From Mesorhizobium sp. SOD10 (GTDB lineage Bacteria; Pseudomonadota; Alphaproteobacteria; Rhizobiales; Rhizobiaceae), in contig CCNA01000036.1 in assembly GCA_000824805.1 (NCBI GenBank), forward strand, positions 1 through 64,000: DNA of 64,000 bases, given 5' to 3'. Below the pieces are notes generated by a model. That model made no database searches. It was not told where the DNA came from and was given only the letters and a program-made list of their open reading frames with translations. The position numbers were made by a program, and so were the translations under genes. This document shows, piece by piece, positions 25,415-35,255 of this stretch (position 1 is its first letter; every line of letters starts with the position of its first letter).

Positions 25415-26362
25415 ATGCTCAACTTGATTGGTCGCCGCGCGCTGCAGGGGCTGCTGACCTTGCTGTTGGTTTCGTTTCTGGTTTTTGCGGGAACGGAATT
25501 ACTGCCTGGCGATGTAGCGCAGGCTGTACTCGGGCAGCATGCCACCCCAGAAAGCCTCCAGGAACTGCGCGTCCAACTCGGACTCGACCGGCCGGCAGCG
25601 CTTCGTTACGTCAGCTGGCTGGCCGGCGTCATCCACCTTGACTTTGGCGTTTCACTCGCCAGTCAGGTGCCGGTGAGAACCCTTGTCATGGATCGGCTTG
25701 GACACACGCTGATCTTGGCGGGTCTATCAGCGGCGGTAGCAGTTCCGATTGCCTTCGTCATCGGCCTTGGGGCCGCGACCCGACCGGCCGGCGTATTCGA
25801 TCGGATCAGCTCGATCGCTGCATTGTGTGTGTCCGCACTGCCGGAGTTTTTTCTTGGAACGCTCCTGGTGCTGATCTTCGCGGTCAACCTTCGCTGGCTG
25901 CCGGCAATTGCCTACGTCACCGAATTCCGGTCGTTCGGGCAAATGGTAACTTCGCTGGCCATGCCAGTGGCGACCCTCGCTGCCGTCATCATTTCCCAGA
26001 TGGCGCGCATGATCCGTGCGACCGTGGTGAACGTCCTTTCGTTGCCCTACGTCGAGATGGCCGTGCTGAAAGGCGTGTCTTACCGGCGCATCATCCTTGT
26101 CCACGCGCTACGAAACGCCGTCGGCCCGATCGCCAATGTCGTAGCCCTCAATCTTGCATATCTCGTGAGCGGTATCGTGGTCGTTGAGACGGTATTCGTG
26201 TATCCAGGCTTAGCACGGCTCCTTGTCGACGCTGTCTCTTCCCGCGATTTCCCCGTGATCCAGGCCTGTGTCCTTATCTTCTGTGCCGTCTATATCGCTC
26301 TCATGCTGCTGGCCGATATTGCTGCAATCATCGGTAACCCTAGGCTCCGACACCAGGAGTGA
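25415..26362 (+). CDS. ABC importer 1, permease (DppB type)
   Basis: A 315-residue inner-membrane protein with an N-terminal helix (GLLTLLLVSFLVFAG), the family motif LPGDVAQAVLG and about six membrane segments. The EAA-type loop contacting the ATPase is YVEMAVLKGVSYRRIILVHA. ATG at 25415 (MLNLIGRRALQ) is preferred over GTG at 25379, since DppB proteins start immediately before the first helix. Lies 57 bases after the binding-protein gene. Confidence 0.88.
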   Translation: MLNLIGRRALQGLLTLLLVSFLVFAGTELLPGDVAQAVLGQHATPESLQELRVQLGLDRPAALRYVSWLAGVIHLDFGVSLASQVPVRTLVMDRLGHTLILAGLSAAVAVPIAFVIGLGAATRPAGVFDRISSIAALCVSALPEFFLGTLLVLIFAVNLRWLPAIAYVTEFRSFGQMVTSLAMPVATLAAVIISQMARMIRATVVNVLSLPYVEMAVLKGVSYRRIILVHALRNAVGPIANVVALNLAYLVSGIVVVETVFVYPGLARLLVDAVSSRDFPVIQACVLIFCAVYIALMLLADIAAIIGNPRLRHQE

Positions 26363-26366
26363 AGAA

Positions 26367-27239
26367 ATGACCGCAGTCAAACCCAGTTCGGCTGCCGCCA
26401 ACCGGCGAAATGCAAAACGCCGAACTCTGAGCGCCACCGGTGTGTTTGCCGTGGCGATCCTCCTGCTTTGGGTTCTTGTGGCCTTATTCGGGCCGTTCCT
26501 TGCGCCACACAACGAGGCTGACATCGTCTCGGACGTCAATTTCACGCGACCGACGGTCGAATACCTGCTGGGCACGGACTATATCGGAAGGGACGTTTTC
26601 TCCCGCCTAATCTACGGCGCCCGGACAACGCTCGCTACGGGATTGATCGCGACGCTGATCGCAGAGTGTCTTGGTATTTGTCTCGGCTTCTTCGCGGCTA
26701 TCCGCGGCGGCATCGTCGACTCAGTGATGAGCAGGCTGAACGACGCGCTCCTTTCTTTCCCCCATATCATGATGGGTCTGGTCGTAATCGCGGCGCTCGG
26801 CTCATCCATCCCGGTGCTCATCGCGACCAGTGGATTCGTCTACGCCTCGGCCGTGTATCGTATAGCAAGGGCCCTTGCCATGGACTTGAGAGAAAAAGAG
26901 TTCATCGAGGCCGCGCGGGCGCGGGGTGAGGGCACCTGGTGGGTTCTCTCCCGGGAAATTCTGCCGAACACCACACTGCCGCTGCTCACCGATTTCGCGC
27001 TCCGACTTTCCTTCATAATTCTCTTCATGAGCAGCCTTGGTTTTCTTGGATTAGGCGTGCAGCCGCCGACCGCCGACTGGGGAAGTATGGTGCGAGAGAA
27101 CATGGAGGGATTGGGGTCTGGCTCCCTGGCGCCAATCATCCCAGCTGCGGCGATCGCCAGCATTACCGTGGCATTGAACCTTCTTGTGGATGAATTATCC
27201 AGGCGAACCGGGCGAATATACGGCGGAGCCCGCGAATGA
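26367..27239 (+). CDS. ABC importer 1, permease (DppC type)
   Basis: A 290-residue second permease. It has the N-terminal helix VFAVAILLLWVLVALFGPFL, the DppC signature LLGTDYIGRDVFSRLIYGAR, the ATPase-contact loop EFIEAARARGEGTWWVLSRE, and GFLGLGVQPPTADWG. The ATG at 26367 is 4 bases after the first permease stop with AGGAGTGAAG upstream. Confidence 0.9.
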   Translation: MTAVKPSSAAANRRNAKRRTLSATGVFAVAILLLWVLVALFGPFLAPHNEADIVSDVNFTRPTVEYLLGTDYIGRDVFSRLIYGARTTLATGLIATLIAECLGICLGFFAAIRGGIVDSVMSRLNDALLSFPHIMMGLVVIAALGSSIPVLIATSGFVYASAVYRIARALAMDLREKEFIEAARARGEGTWWVLSREILPNTTLPLLTDFALRLSFIILFMSSLGFLGLGVQPPTADWGSMVRENMEGLGSGSLAPIIPAAAIASITVALNLLVDELSRRTGRIYGGARE

Positions 27240-28903
27240 ACCGTCGATTGCTTGACATCCAGAACCTTACAATCGAGAGCGTCGCGACAAGGAAGCCAGT
27301 CGTGCGAGGCGTTAGCCTTGCGATCGCACCGGGAGAAGTGCTCGCCATCATAGGGGAGTCAGGCTCCGGCAAGACCACTCTTGGCCTCACAGCGCTGGGT
27401 CACATTCGGCCCGGATTGCAGGTCGCCTCGGGACGTGTGCTGCTTGATGGCGCCGACCTTCTCTCAATGGGCCCCGCGGCCCTCCGCTCCATGCGTGGAA
27501 GGCGAGTCGCATACGTGGCACAGAGTGCGGCGGCAAGTTTCAACCCCTCGCTCATGATCGGAGAGCAGGTCATCGAGCCAGCGCTCGTGCACGGCATTGT
27601 GCCGGCTGACGAGGCTCGTGCCCGGGCGCTTGAGCTCTATCACGATCTGTCATTGCCAGACCCGGCTAATATCGAAACTCGATACCCGCACCAAGTGTCG
27701 GGTGGCCAGTTGCAACGACTCATGGCTGCGATGGCAATGTGTTGTGGGCCGCAGCTTCTAGTCTTGGATGAACCCACGACCGCCCTAGATGTAACCACCC
27801 AAATCGGGGTCCTTGAGGCGTTTAAGCGTGCAATCCGGCAGCAAGGGGCTGCGGCCCTTTATATCAGCCACGACCTCGCCGTCGTCTCCCAGATCGCTGA
27901 TCGCGTAGTGGTCTTACACAAGGGTGTCACTCAAGAAGAGGGTCCTTCCCAAGCGATCATCAACGCGCCAAAGGCGTCGTACACGCGCACTCTGCTTTCA
28001 GCGTACAAGCAATGGGCACCAGGGGCGGTTGCCGCCCCGACGGCGACCGTCGGATCGCCACTCCTAACTGCTTCGAACATTACTGCGGGTTATGGACAGA
28101 ATCCGACCCGTGGTCCCCGGGTAGTAGCAGTGAGGTCGGTCGACCTCGAGGTGCACCGGTCTTCAGTCGTCGCCATCATTGGCGAGTCGGGCTCGGGCAA
28201 AAGCTCGCTAGCCCGGGTTATCGCCGGATTGCTTCCGTCGGCGTCGGGAGAGATTCACCTTGCTGGAACGCGGTTGCCGAAAACCGTCGAGCAACGTTCA
28301 AAAGACCAGTTGCGGCGTATTCAGATCGTGTTCCAGTCGCCAGATGTCGCTCTCAATCCCGCTCATACGGTTGAGCAGATCCTTGGCCGCTCACTGGCGT
28401 TGTTTGGCGGCAACCGCCGCCGGGAGCGCGGTGCGCTGGTCAGGGATATTCTGGAAATGGTTCAACTGCCGGCCGAATTCGCTCGGCGAAAGCCTAGTGA
28501 GCTATCCGGAGGCCAGAAGCAACGTATCAACCTTGCGCGGGCTCTAGCTGCACAGCCTGAACTCATCCTTTGCGACGAGATCACGTCGGCACTCGATACT
28601 GTGGTCGCCGCATCGATCATCGATCTCCTTCGTCGCCTGAGGGCTGAGCGCGGATTGGCATTTATATTCATTACGCACGACATTTCCACGGCCGCGAGTT
28701 TCGCCGACGAGATCGCTGTCATGTACCGAGGTGAAATTGTCGAGCGCGGGCCTACGGACAAAGTCCTGAACCGGCCGGAGCATCCTTACACGAAAATCCT
28801 CGTGGACTCCGTGCCACAACTGGAGGCCGGCTGGTTGGAAGCGGCTGCTGGCAGGCGCGAGTGCTTACTCGCATCGGGCGGCGGCGTGACACTCGCTGAC
28901 TGA
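27236..28903 (+). CDS. ABC importer 1, fused double ATPase
   Basis: A 555-residue protein holding both ABC domains, equivalent to DppD plus DppF. Domain 1: Walker A GESGSGKTT (40-48), signature VSGGQLQR, Walker B LLVLDEPTTALD. Domain 2: Walker A GESGSGKSS (about 315-323), signature LSGGQKQR, Walker B LILCDEITSALD. It starts by ATGA overlap with the permease stop, so it is coupled to it. The fused form is shared with importer 2 but not importer 3. Confidence 0.92.
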   Translation: MNRRLLDIQNLTIESVATRKPVVRGVSLAIAPGEVLAIIGESGSGKTTLGLTALGHIRPGLQVASGRVLLDGADLLSMGPAALRSMRGRRVAYVAQSAAASFNPSLMIGEQVIEPALVHGIVPADEARARALELYHDLSLPDPANIETRYPHQVSGGQLQRLMAAMAMCCGPQLLVLDEPTTALDVTTQIGVLEAFKRAIRQQGAAALYISHDLAVVSQIADRVVVLHKGVTQEEGPSQAIINAPKASYTRTLLSAYKQWAPGAVAAPTATVGSPLLTASNITAGYGQNPTRGPRVVAVRSVDLEVHRSSVVAIIGESGSGKSSLARVIAGLLPSASGEIHLAGTRLPKTVEQRSKDQLRRIQIVFQSPDVALNPAHTVEQILGRSLALFGGNRRRERGALVRDILEMVQLPAEFARRKPSELSGGQKQRINLARALAAQPELILCDEITSALDTVVAASIIDLLRRLRAERGLAFIFITHDISTAASFADEIAVMYRGEIVERGPTDKVLNRPEHPYTKILVDSVPQLEAGWLEAAAGRRECLLASGGGVTLAD

Positions 28904-29005
28904 GGCACACATGAAGCATGAGTTCAGTTCCTTTCTTTGGTTCCCTGAACGCGTGTGCACCTGCACAGCCGTTTTCTATCTTGCTGAGCTTTGCCGAGCA
29001 CATAA

Positions 29006-29805
29006 ATGATTGGTCAGGTCTTTGCACCACATCTGTTCGACGGCAGGATTGCGCTGATCACTGGGGGCGGCAGTGGCATCGGCTTTGCCATCGCCGAGCA
29101 GCTCGGCGTTCTTGGTGCAAGCGTGATAATAGCCTCCCGAAATGCCGAGCGGCTTGCGACGGCTGCCCAGCGTCTCAAATCAAGAAATGTCAATGTGAAC
29201 GTCCAGAGTCTCGACATCCGGGACGAGCGGCAAGTGGCGGCGGCCTTCGAAAACTTCTCTTCTCAGGGCCGCGTTCCTGACATCCTCGTCAATAATGCCG
29301 GCGGCCAGTTCGAAGCGGACGCCCTGCGCATCTCAGCCAACGGCTTCCGTGCCGTCGTCGACCTTAATCTAACGGGGACCTGGCACATGTCGCAAGCGTT
29401 CGCGGCACGACGTATAGTCTCGGGGGGACGTGGTCACATCATCAATATCGTGCTCTCAATCGCTGGCGGCCTGCCTGGCTACGCTCACAGCGCCGCGGCG
29501 AGGGCAGGGGTTATCAGCCTGACGGAAACGCTCGCCGCCGAATGGGCCCCGCATATTACCGTGAACGCGGTTGCACCTGGGATGATCCGCACCAGCGCCC
29601 TTGCGCAGTATGACATTCGCATATCGAGGCTGGGATCGACGTCTTGCCAATCCGACGCATGGGTGAGCCCGATGAGGTCGCAGCGGCGGTAGCCTACCTT
29701 GCGTCACCAGCTGGCGACTACATTACAGGCACGATGCTCTTCATCGATGGTGGCAAGCATCTTGCGCGCGGCCGTCCAAACAAGGAACAAGATCAATGGA
29801 CCTGA
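29006..29805 (+). pseudogene. Short-chain dehydrogenase/reductase, one frameshift
   Basis: ALITGGGSGIGFAIAEQLGV (NAD(P)-binding TGxxxGIG), DILVNNAGGQF and GLPGYAHSAAARAGVISLTE place it in the SDR group with AARAGV in place of the common YxxxK lysine, as in dienoyl-CoA-reductase- and citronellal-dehydrogenase-like proteins. Near 29620 the frame breaks; EAGIDVLPIRRMGEPDEVAA and YITGTMLFIDGGKHLARG continue in another frame to a stop at 29803-29805. Read as is, a 228-residue protein with a wrong tail results. It follows importer 1 and overlaps the acyl-CoA dehydrogenase start. Confidence 0.82.
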
Positions 29806-30963
29806 CACTGTCACCACGCGAGCGCGACCTGCAGGAAAGAGCCGCTTCGTTCGCCCGGAGCCAGCTCTTTCCCAATGAAATGGCAATCGAGGAGCACGGA
29901 TCGCTGCCCGGCGATATCCTGGCGCGACTCAGGAAGGCTCGCGGCGGGATTCAATGCCATCAACCATTCGCGCGAACATGGTGGCCAGGGCCTATCGCTC
30001 TTCGAACAGACCCTGGTCAACGAGCAGTTTGGGATGGCGACTGGCGGCATCGGGGGCGTGGCATGGCAACCCGCAATTCCGCTCAAAGAAGGCACCACCG
30101 AGCAGCTCCGCCGGTACTTAGAACCGAGTTGCCGTGGCGAGCGCACCTATTGCTTTGCGATTTCAGAAGCAGACGCGGGATCGGATCCACGCCAGGTGAA
30201 AACCACCGCTGTGCGGCTTGGCAGCCGGTACTACCTTTCTGGAGAAAAATGGTTCGTCACACACGGGGACATCGCCGACTTCATTATGGTGCACGCCCTT
30301 GTCGATGGCGATCCAGAAAAGCCTACGGTGTTTCTTGTCGACAAGGATCGGCCGGGTATCCGTGTTAAGCGCGTACCAAAGTTTATGCATAACTTCATGT
30401 CCGAGCACCCCGAGTACATCTTTGAGAAGGTGGAGCTCGGAGAGGAGGATATCCTGGGTACCGTTGGCGGTGGACTGGATCTGACGAAGGACTGGTTTGT
30501 CGAGACCCGCCTCAAGATTGCGGCCCATTGCGTCGGAGCGGCAACACGGGCCACCGAGATTGCGAATAACTACGCAGCGGAACGCGTCCAGTTCGGTAAG
30601 CCCATTCGCGAGTTTCAGGGAATTGAGTTCATGCTCGCGGACATGTTAGTCGAGATCATGGCCGCGAAATCGCTCCTCTACCGCATCGCATGGCAGGCCT
30701 CGCAACGGCCAGACCGGAAGCTTGCGCACGCCCATGCCAGCGCGGTGAAGTTGCAAGCTTCCGAAATGGCGGGCCGTGTTATTGACAAGGCGCTGCAGAT
30801 CCTGGGCGGCCGTGGCTACATGCGAGAGAACCCGGTCGAGCGACTCTATCGCGATGTTCGCGTTGACCGAATCTGGGAAGGCACATCTGAAGTCCAACGT
30901 GTGGTGATCGGCGGCCAGATTAGGAAGCGGGGGCTTGGGATCTATACCGGCTGGATCGACTGA
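29796..30963 (+). pseudogene. Acyl-CoA dehydrogenase family gene, one frameshift
   Basis: Starts MDLTLSPRERDLQERAASFA; near 29940 one extra base shifts the frame, after which AAGFNAINHSREHGGQGLSL, RTYCFAISEADAGSDP, YLSGEKWFVTHGDIADF and ALQILGGRGYMRENPVERLY follow to the stop at 30961-30963. FAD- and substrate-binding blocks are complete and well conserved. The coding length, 1168 bases, is one more than a multiple of three. Either a recent pseudogene or a sequencing error. The alternative start at 29875 would lack the first alpha-helical domain. Confidence 0.85.
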
Positions 30964-31436
30964 CTATTAGCCGTGGTCGGGGCTATGCCCGAGTCGCAAG
31001 CCCAGATCACAGTATCCAATCGGGCCGACGGCTTAACCGCCAGTAAATTGCAAATCCAAGGTCGCATCAGGAACGCACGGCGGACGTCCTCCATCTGAGG
31101 AATCAGCCAGTGCGCGGCAAACGCCGTGGACATCGATAATGTCATCTCATTCCCTTTTCTTGACCTCCGAGAGATCTGATCAATCGCAGTCTCAAGCGTC
31201 AGGACCGATAGCTGCACCGCGCGATGTAGGGATTCACCCTCCGCGTTCAGGCGGAGTTTCGACTTCTCGCGGATAAATAATCTCGTACCGGTGGAAGCCT
31301 CGAGCGCCGCAATGTTCTTGCTGGCCGCCTGCTGCATCACATCCAGGAGCCTTCCGGCCTCAGAAAACTCAGTGTTCTGGCCGCGGCTTCGAACGTGAAG
31401 AGCGCCTGGTCGACGGCAGTTTTTTCGCAAGCTCAT
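30942..31436 (-). pseudogene. Truncated LysR regulator, paralogue of 14391-15365
   Basis: FSEAGRLLDVMQQAASKNIA, AALEASTGTRLFIREKSKL, GESLHRAVQLSVLTLETAID and STAFAAHWLIPQMEDVRRAF align with the intact LysR at 14391-15365. The first residues are frameshifted and the second half of the effector domain is lost. It is divergent from importer 2, as the intact copy is from mttB. Confidence 0.85.
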
Positions 31437-31477
31437 AACTCTCAGTCATATCCCCATGAGAGTAATCCGTATTCAAC
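31434..31477. promoter_or_regulatory. Conserved LysR-upstream footprint, importer 2
   Basis: Counterpart of 15363-15407: CATAAC, CAGT, CCATGAGA and CCGTATTCAAC occur in the same order and spacing (one base shorter). The importer 2 start is 220 bases further on. Confidence 0.5.
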
Positions 31478-31696
31478 GGATCTCGTTCCTGTGATCTATT
31501 TCCTGCAAGAGAACCAGGATGCCACTCTCGGGAATGCAAAGTGTCTGAACGCCGTGGCCGCTGCAATTCCAGCCGCCTGACTCCGGCAAATTGGCAGTCA
31601 CGATTGTGGCTTGCATTCCATGGGGAGGGCAGCATTCCCCATTTGCCGGCAAGGCTGCATGGCCCCCGACTGGCCCATAAAAAAAGGGGAAAGTAT

Positions 31697-33295
31697 ATGA
31701 CGAACGAACAAGGTTCTCAGTCCGGCGATGCGCCCAAGGGGTTCGCCACTTCGACACGTCGCCAGTTCATCGGTTGGGCGGGCTTGCTTGCGCTTGGCGC
31801 TTCGCTGTCCCCGTTGGATGTGCGCGCCGCCCAATCCGCACCGCGTCAAGGCGGATCGGTCCGGTTCGCGATCAACGATGGCACGCCGGCGGATTCCTTC
31901 GATCCGGCGACATGGCAGAGTTCATATCAGCAGGTGATTTTCGGCGGCACGCTTTGCAACGCGCTGACGGAACTCGACGCGACGGGTGCCGCAGTTCCGG
32001 ACCTGGCGGAGAGCTTTTCGTCCTCTGCCGACCTCAAGGTCTGGACCTTTACGCTGCGGCCCGGTCTCAAATTCCACGACGGCGCGGCAGTCACCGTCAA
32101 TGACGTCATCGAATCCTATCGCCATCATATGGGTCCTGCGTCGAGTTCCGCCGCGAAGGCCGTCGTCGAGTCCATCGTGGATATCAAAGCCGATGGCGAC
32201 AGAAACGTGATCTTCACGCTGAGCGGAGGCAATGTCGATTTCCCTTACCTCGCTGCCGACTGTCACCTTGTGGTGATGCCGGCAAAGGCCGGTGGGGGAA
32301 TTGACTGGACAAGGGGCATCGCCACCGGGCCTTACTCGATCGAGGATAACCAGCCCGGCGTCGGCGTGCGGATGAAGCGCAATCCCGACTATCACAAGCC
32401 TGGCCAGCCCTATTTCGACAAGGTCGAATTCGTCAACATCATCGATGTCGCCGCACGCACAAACGCGCTGCTGACCGGTGAAATCGACTACATGGTCGAT
32501 GCTGATATCAAGACGCTGAAAATGCTGGCGCAAAATCCGGACATCGAGATATCGAAAGTCAGCGGGTTGCGCCATTTCAGCTTCAGCATGAACACAACGG
32601 TGGCTCCGTTCGACAATCCCCACGTTCGCATGGCGCTGAAATATGCGATCGATCGCGACGACATCATCAACAAGGCATTCCTTGGCAATGCGAAGACGGC
32701 GAATGACGACCCCGTCGCCCCGCAGATCGCGTTCGCCGTCAATCCGTTGCCTGTTCACAGCTACAATATCGAGAAGGCCAAGGAACATCTCACCAAGGCG
32801 GGCCTGACCACGCTCACAGTCGATCTTTCCGTCGCCGAGACGGCATTTCCCAATGCCATCGATGCGGCGCTTCTGTTCAAGGACCATGCCGCCAAGGCCG
32901 GCATTGAGATCAACGTCGTGCGGGAAGCCGACGATGGCTACTGGGACAATGTTTGGCAGCACAAGCCGTTTGTGGGTGTCGACTGGCTAGGCAAGCCAAC
33001 GTGTGATTCACTGTTCACAACTGCCTATGCCAGCGGTGCGCCATGGAATGACACCGCGTGGAAAAACAAGCGCTTCGACGAGTTGCTGGTGAAAGGCCGG
33101 GCTGAGTCCGACAAAGCCACGCGCCAGGAAATCTATGGCGAAATGCAGCAGATCCTTCATGACGACGGCGGCGCACTTGTGCTTGCCTACGCGCTGTTCA
33201 TCGATGCCATGTCGAAGAAGATCGCGCACGGCCCCATCGGCAATATGTTGCAGTGCGACAATTTCCGGATGGCCGAACGTTGGTGGCTTGCTTAG
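31697..33295 (+). CDS. ABC importer 2, substrate-binding protein
   Basis: A 532-residue SBP_bac_5 protein with a twin-arginine signal (STRRQFIGWAGLLALGASL) after a 20-residue polar lead. Family blocks: LTELDATGAAVPDLAESFS, LRPGLKFHDGAAVTVNDVI and RHFSFSMNTTVAPFDNPHVR. The ATG at 31697 follows AAAGGGGAAAG. Paralogous to importer 1 by gene order and fused ATPase. A LysR footprint shared with mttB suggests the same inducer and perhaps a betaine-type ligand; that is inference. Confidence 0.9.
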   Translation: MTNEQGSQSGDAPKGFATSTRRQFIGWAGLLALGASLSPLDVRAAQSAPRQGGSVRFAINDGTPADSFDPATWQSSYQQVIFGGTLCNALTELDATGAAVPDLAESFSSSADLKVWTFTLRPGLKFHDGAAVTVNDVIESYRHHMGPASSSAAKAVVESIVDIKADGDRNVIFTLSGGNVDFPYLAADCHLVVMPAKAGGGIDWTRGIATGPYSIEDNQPGVGVRMKRNPDYHKPGQPYFDKVEFVNIIDVAARTNALLTGEIDYMVDADIKTLKMLAQNPDIEISKVSGLRHFSFSMNTTVAPFDNPHVRMALKYAIDRDDIINKAFLGNAKTANDDPVAPQIAFAVNPLPVHSYNIEKAKEHLTKAGLTTLTVDLSVAETAFPNAIDAALLFKDHAAKAGIEINVVREADDGYWDNVWQHKPFVGVDWLGKPTCDSLFTTAYASGAPWNDTAWKNKRFDELLVKGRAESDKATRQEIYGEMQQILHDDGGALVLAYALFIDAMSKKIAHGPIGNMLQCDNFRMAERWWLA

Positions 33296-33369
33296 CCCGA
33301 ACGCGCCCGTAACCAATCCTAGCCGGCAGATCGACCAATGCTGCCGGCGCCCCATCGGGAGGTGATCTG

Positions 33370-34353
33370 TTGCACTCGCCAGCCATTACGCCTCTTGCAA
33401 GAACAGTCATTGCGAGAATGGGATCAGGCTTTGTCACCCTTTTCATCGTATCTCTCATAATCTTTGCGGCAATTGCCGTCCTGCCGGGCGATTTCGCCAA
33501 GGTCGCCCTCGGACGTTCCGCAACGCCCGAGACCGTGGCCAATTTCCAGCGATCGCTCGGCCTGGACCGGCCGGTGACCGAACGTTACGTCTCCTGGATC
33601 GGCGGCGCCGTGAAGGGCGATCTCGGTGTCTCCTTCTCGTCGGGGCCCGGAACGCCGCGCACGGTCAACAGCATCATTGGCCCGCGCCTGAAGAACACGC
33701 TGTTCCTGGCAGCTATCGCTGCCCTGATTTCCGTTCCCATGGCGCTTCTCTTTGGCATCATTGCCGCGATCCGGCGCAACAGTTGGCTGGACAGGTCGCT
33801 GAACGCCTTGACCCTTGTGGGCATCTCCTTCCCGGAGTTTTTCGTAGCCTACGTGCTGATGCTTCTGTTGGCTGTCAAACTGCCCATTTTCTACTCGCTG
33901 GCCCGCATTACTCCCGGCATGGACGTGGTCGAGATTGCCGAGCGTCTGGCTTTGCCGGTGGCCACGATCTGCTTCGGCATCATTGCCCACATGATGCGCA
34001 TGACCCGCGCCGCAATCATCAATCTTCTTTCCAGCCCTTACATAGAGATGGCAAAGCTCAAGGGGACGGCGCCCTGGATCATCGTCTTGAGGCACGCGCT
34101 TCCCAATGCCTGGGCGCCGATATCCGCGGTGATCGCGTTCAATCTGGCCTATCTCATCGTTGGCGTGGTCGTCGTCGAGGTCGTGTTCGTATATCCGGGT
34201 ATCGGCCAGGCCATGGTCGACGCGGTGCGGTCGCGCGACATTCCGGTCGTTCAGGGCTGCGCCTTGATCTTCGCCACGGCCTACATCCTGCTCAACCTGC
34301 TTGCAGACGTAATTGCCATTGCCACCAACCCGCGCCTGGCGCACCCACGATGA
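33370..34353 (+). CDS. ABC importer 2, permease (DppB type), TTG start
   Basis: A 327-residue permease. The start TTG at 33370 is directly preceded by GGGAGGTGATCTG, a near-perfect anti-16S match at ideal spacing, which decides it. VLPGDFAKVALGRSATPETV is the DppB motif, and YIEMAKLKGTAPWIIVLRHA is the ATPase-contact loop. About six membrane segments. Confidence 0.9.
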   Translation: MHSPAITPLARTVIARMGSGFVTLFIVSLIIFAAIAVLPGDFAKVALGRSATPETVANFQRSLGLDRPVTERYVSWIGGAVKGDLGVSFSSGPGTPRTVNSIIGPRLKNTLFLAAIAALISVPMALLFGIIAAIRRNSWLDRSLNALTLVGISFPEFFVAYVLMLLLAVKLPIFYSLARITPGMDVVEIAERLALPVATICFGIIAHMMRMTRAAIINLLSSPYIEMAKLKGTAPWIIVLRHALPNAWAPISAVIAFNLAYLIVGVVVVEVVFVYPGIGQAMVDAVRSRDIPVVQGCALIFATAYILLNLLADVIAIATNPRLAHPR

Positions 34354-35255
34354 GGCGCAAGATGCATATCGACCACGCCCACGCGCCGCTGCGGCCGATC
34401 AAATACCGCAGATCGCGCCTTTCCATGCTTCGCAAGAACCTGAACCGGACATCGTGGCCAGCAAGGATCGGTCTCGCCGTGGTGATCCTCTATGCCGTGA
34501 TGGCCATCTTCGCCGCTGTGCTTGCGCCTTTTGGCGAGGCGGACGTCGTCTCGACCGAGCCGTTTGCGCCATGGAGCCTCGTTCACCTGTTCGGTACGGA
34601 TCAGCTTGGCCGGGACGTATTCAGCCGGTTGATCTACGGCGCCCGCAACTCCGTGGGCATCGCCTTCATCACCACGACAATCGCCATCTTCATCGGCGGC
34701 TCGCTTGGAATTCTGTCGGCCATTTCGCATCCATGGCTCGACTACCTGCTCTCCACTTTGGCCGATACGCTGATGGCGATCCCGCAGCTCATCTTTGCGC
34801 TCATTCTGCTGGCTCTCTTCGGCTCTTCCATCCCCAGCATCGTGCTGATCATCGCGGTCCTCAGCGCGACCCAGATTTTTCGGTTGTCGCGATCGCTGGC
34901 ACGCAACATCGCGGTCATGGAGTTCATCGAGGCCGCCCATCTGCGCGGGGAAAAGCCACCCTGGATCATCGCAAGGGAAATCCTGCCGAACATTTTGCCG
35001 ACATTGCTAGCCGAGTTTGGCCTGCGTTTCTGTTTCGTGTTTCTGACGATTTCGGCGCTGTCCTTCCTTGGCCTTGGCATCCAGCCGCCTTCTGCGGACT
35101 GGGGCACCATGGTGCGCGAAAGCGCGACATTCATCAGCTACGGCAACATCACGCCGCTGCTGCCTGCCATCGCAATCGCGCTCCTGACCGTCTGCATCAA
35201 CTTCGTCATCGACTGGTTCCTCGATGTCGCTAGCGGGTTGCGCGATGATCAATAA
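34350..35255 (+). CDS. ABC importer 2, permease (DppC type)
   Basis: A 301-residue permease overlapping its partner by ATGA (ATG 34350, stop TGA 34351-34353). HLFGTDQLGRDVFSRLIYGA and FLGLGIQPPSADWGTMVRES are DppC signatures; EFIEAAHLRGEKPPWIIARE is the coupling loop. The N-terminus carries about 36 basic, hydrophilic residues before the first helix (IGLAVVILYAVMAIFAAVLA). Confidence 0.9.
   Translation: MRRKMHIDHAHAPLRPIKYRRSRLSMLRKNLNRTSWPARIGLAVVILYAVMAIFAAVLAPFGEADVVSTEPFAPWSLVHLFGTDQLGRDVFSRLIYGARNSVGIAFITTTIAIFIGGSLGILSAISHPWLDYLLSTLADTLMAIPQLIFALILLALFGSSIPSIVLIIAVLSATQIFRLSRSLARNIAVMEFIEAAHLRGEKPPWIIAREILPNILPTLLAEFGLRFCFVFLTISALSFLGLGIQPPSADWGTMVRESATFISYGNITPLLPAIAIALLTVCINFVIDWFLDVASGLRDDQ

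Noticed and set aside
31922..32962. 346-codon minus-strand frame over importer 2 binding protein
   Set aside because: Antisense shadow of a well-conserved SBP_bac_5 gene, caused by GC-rich codon use. Same for 33424-34344, 1597-2529 and 19963-20919 (minus).
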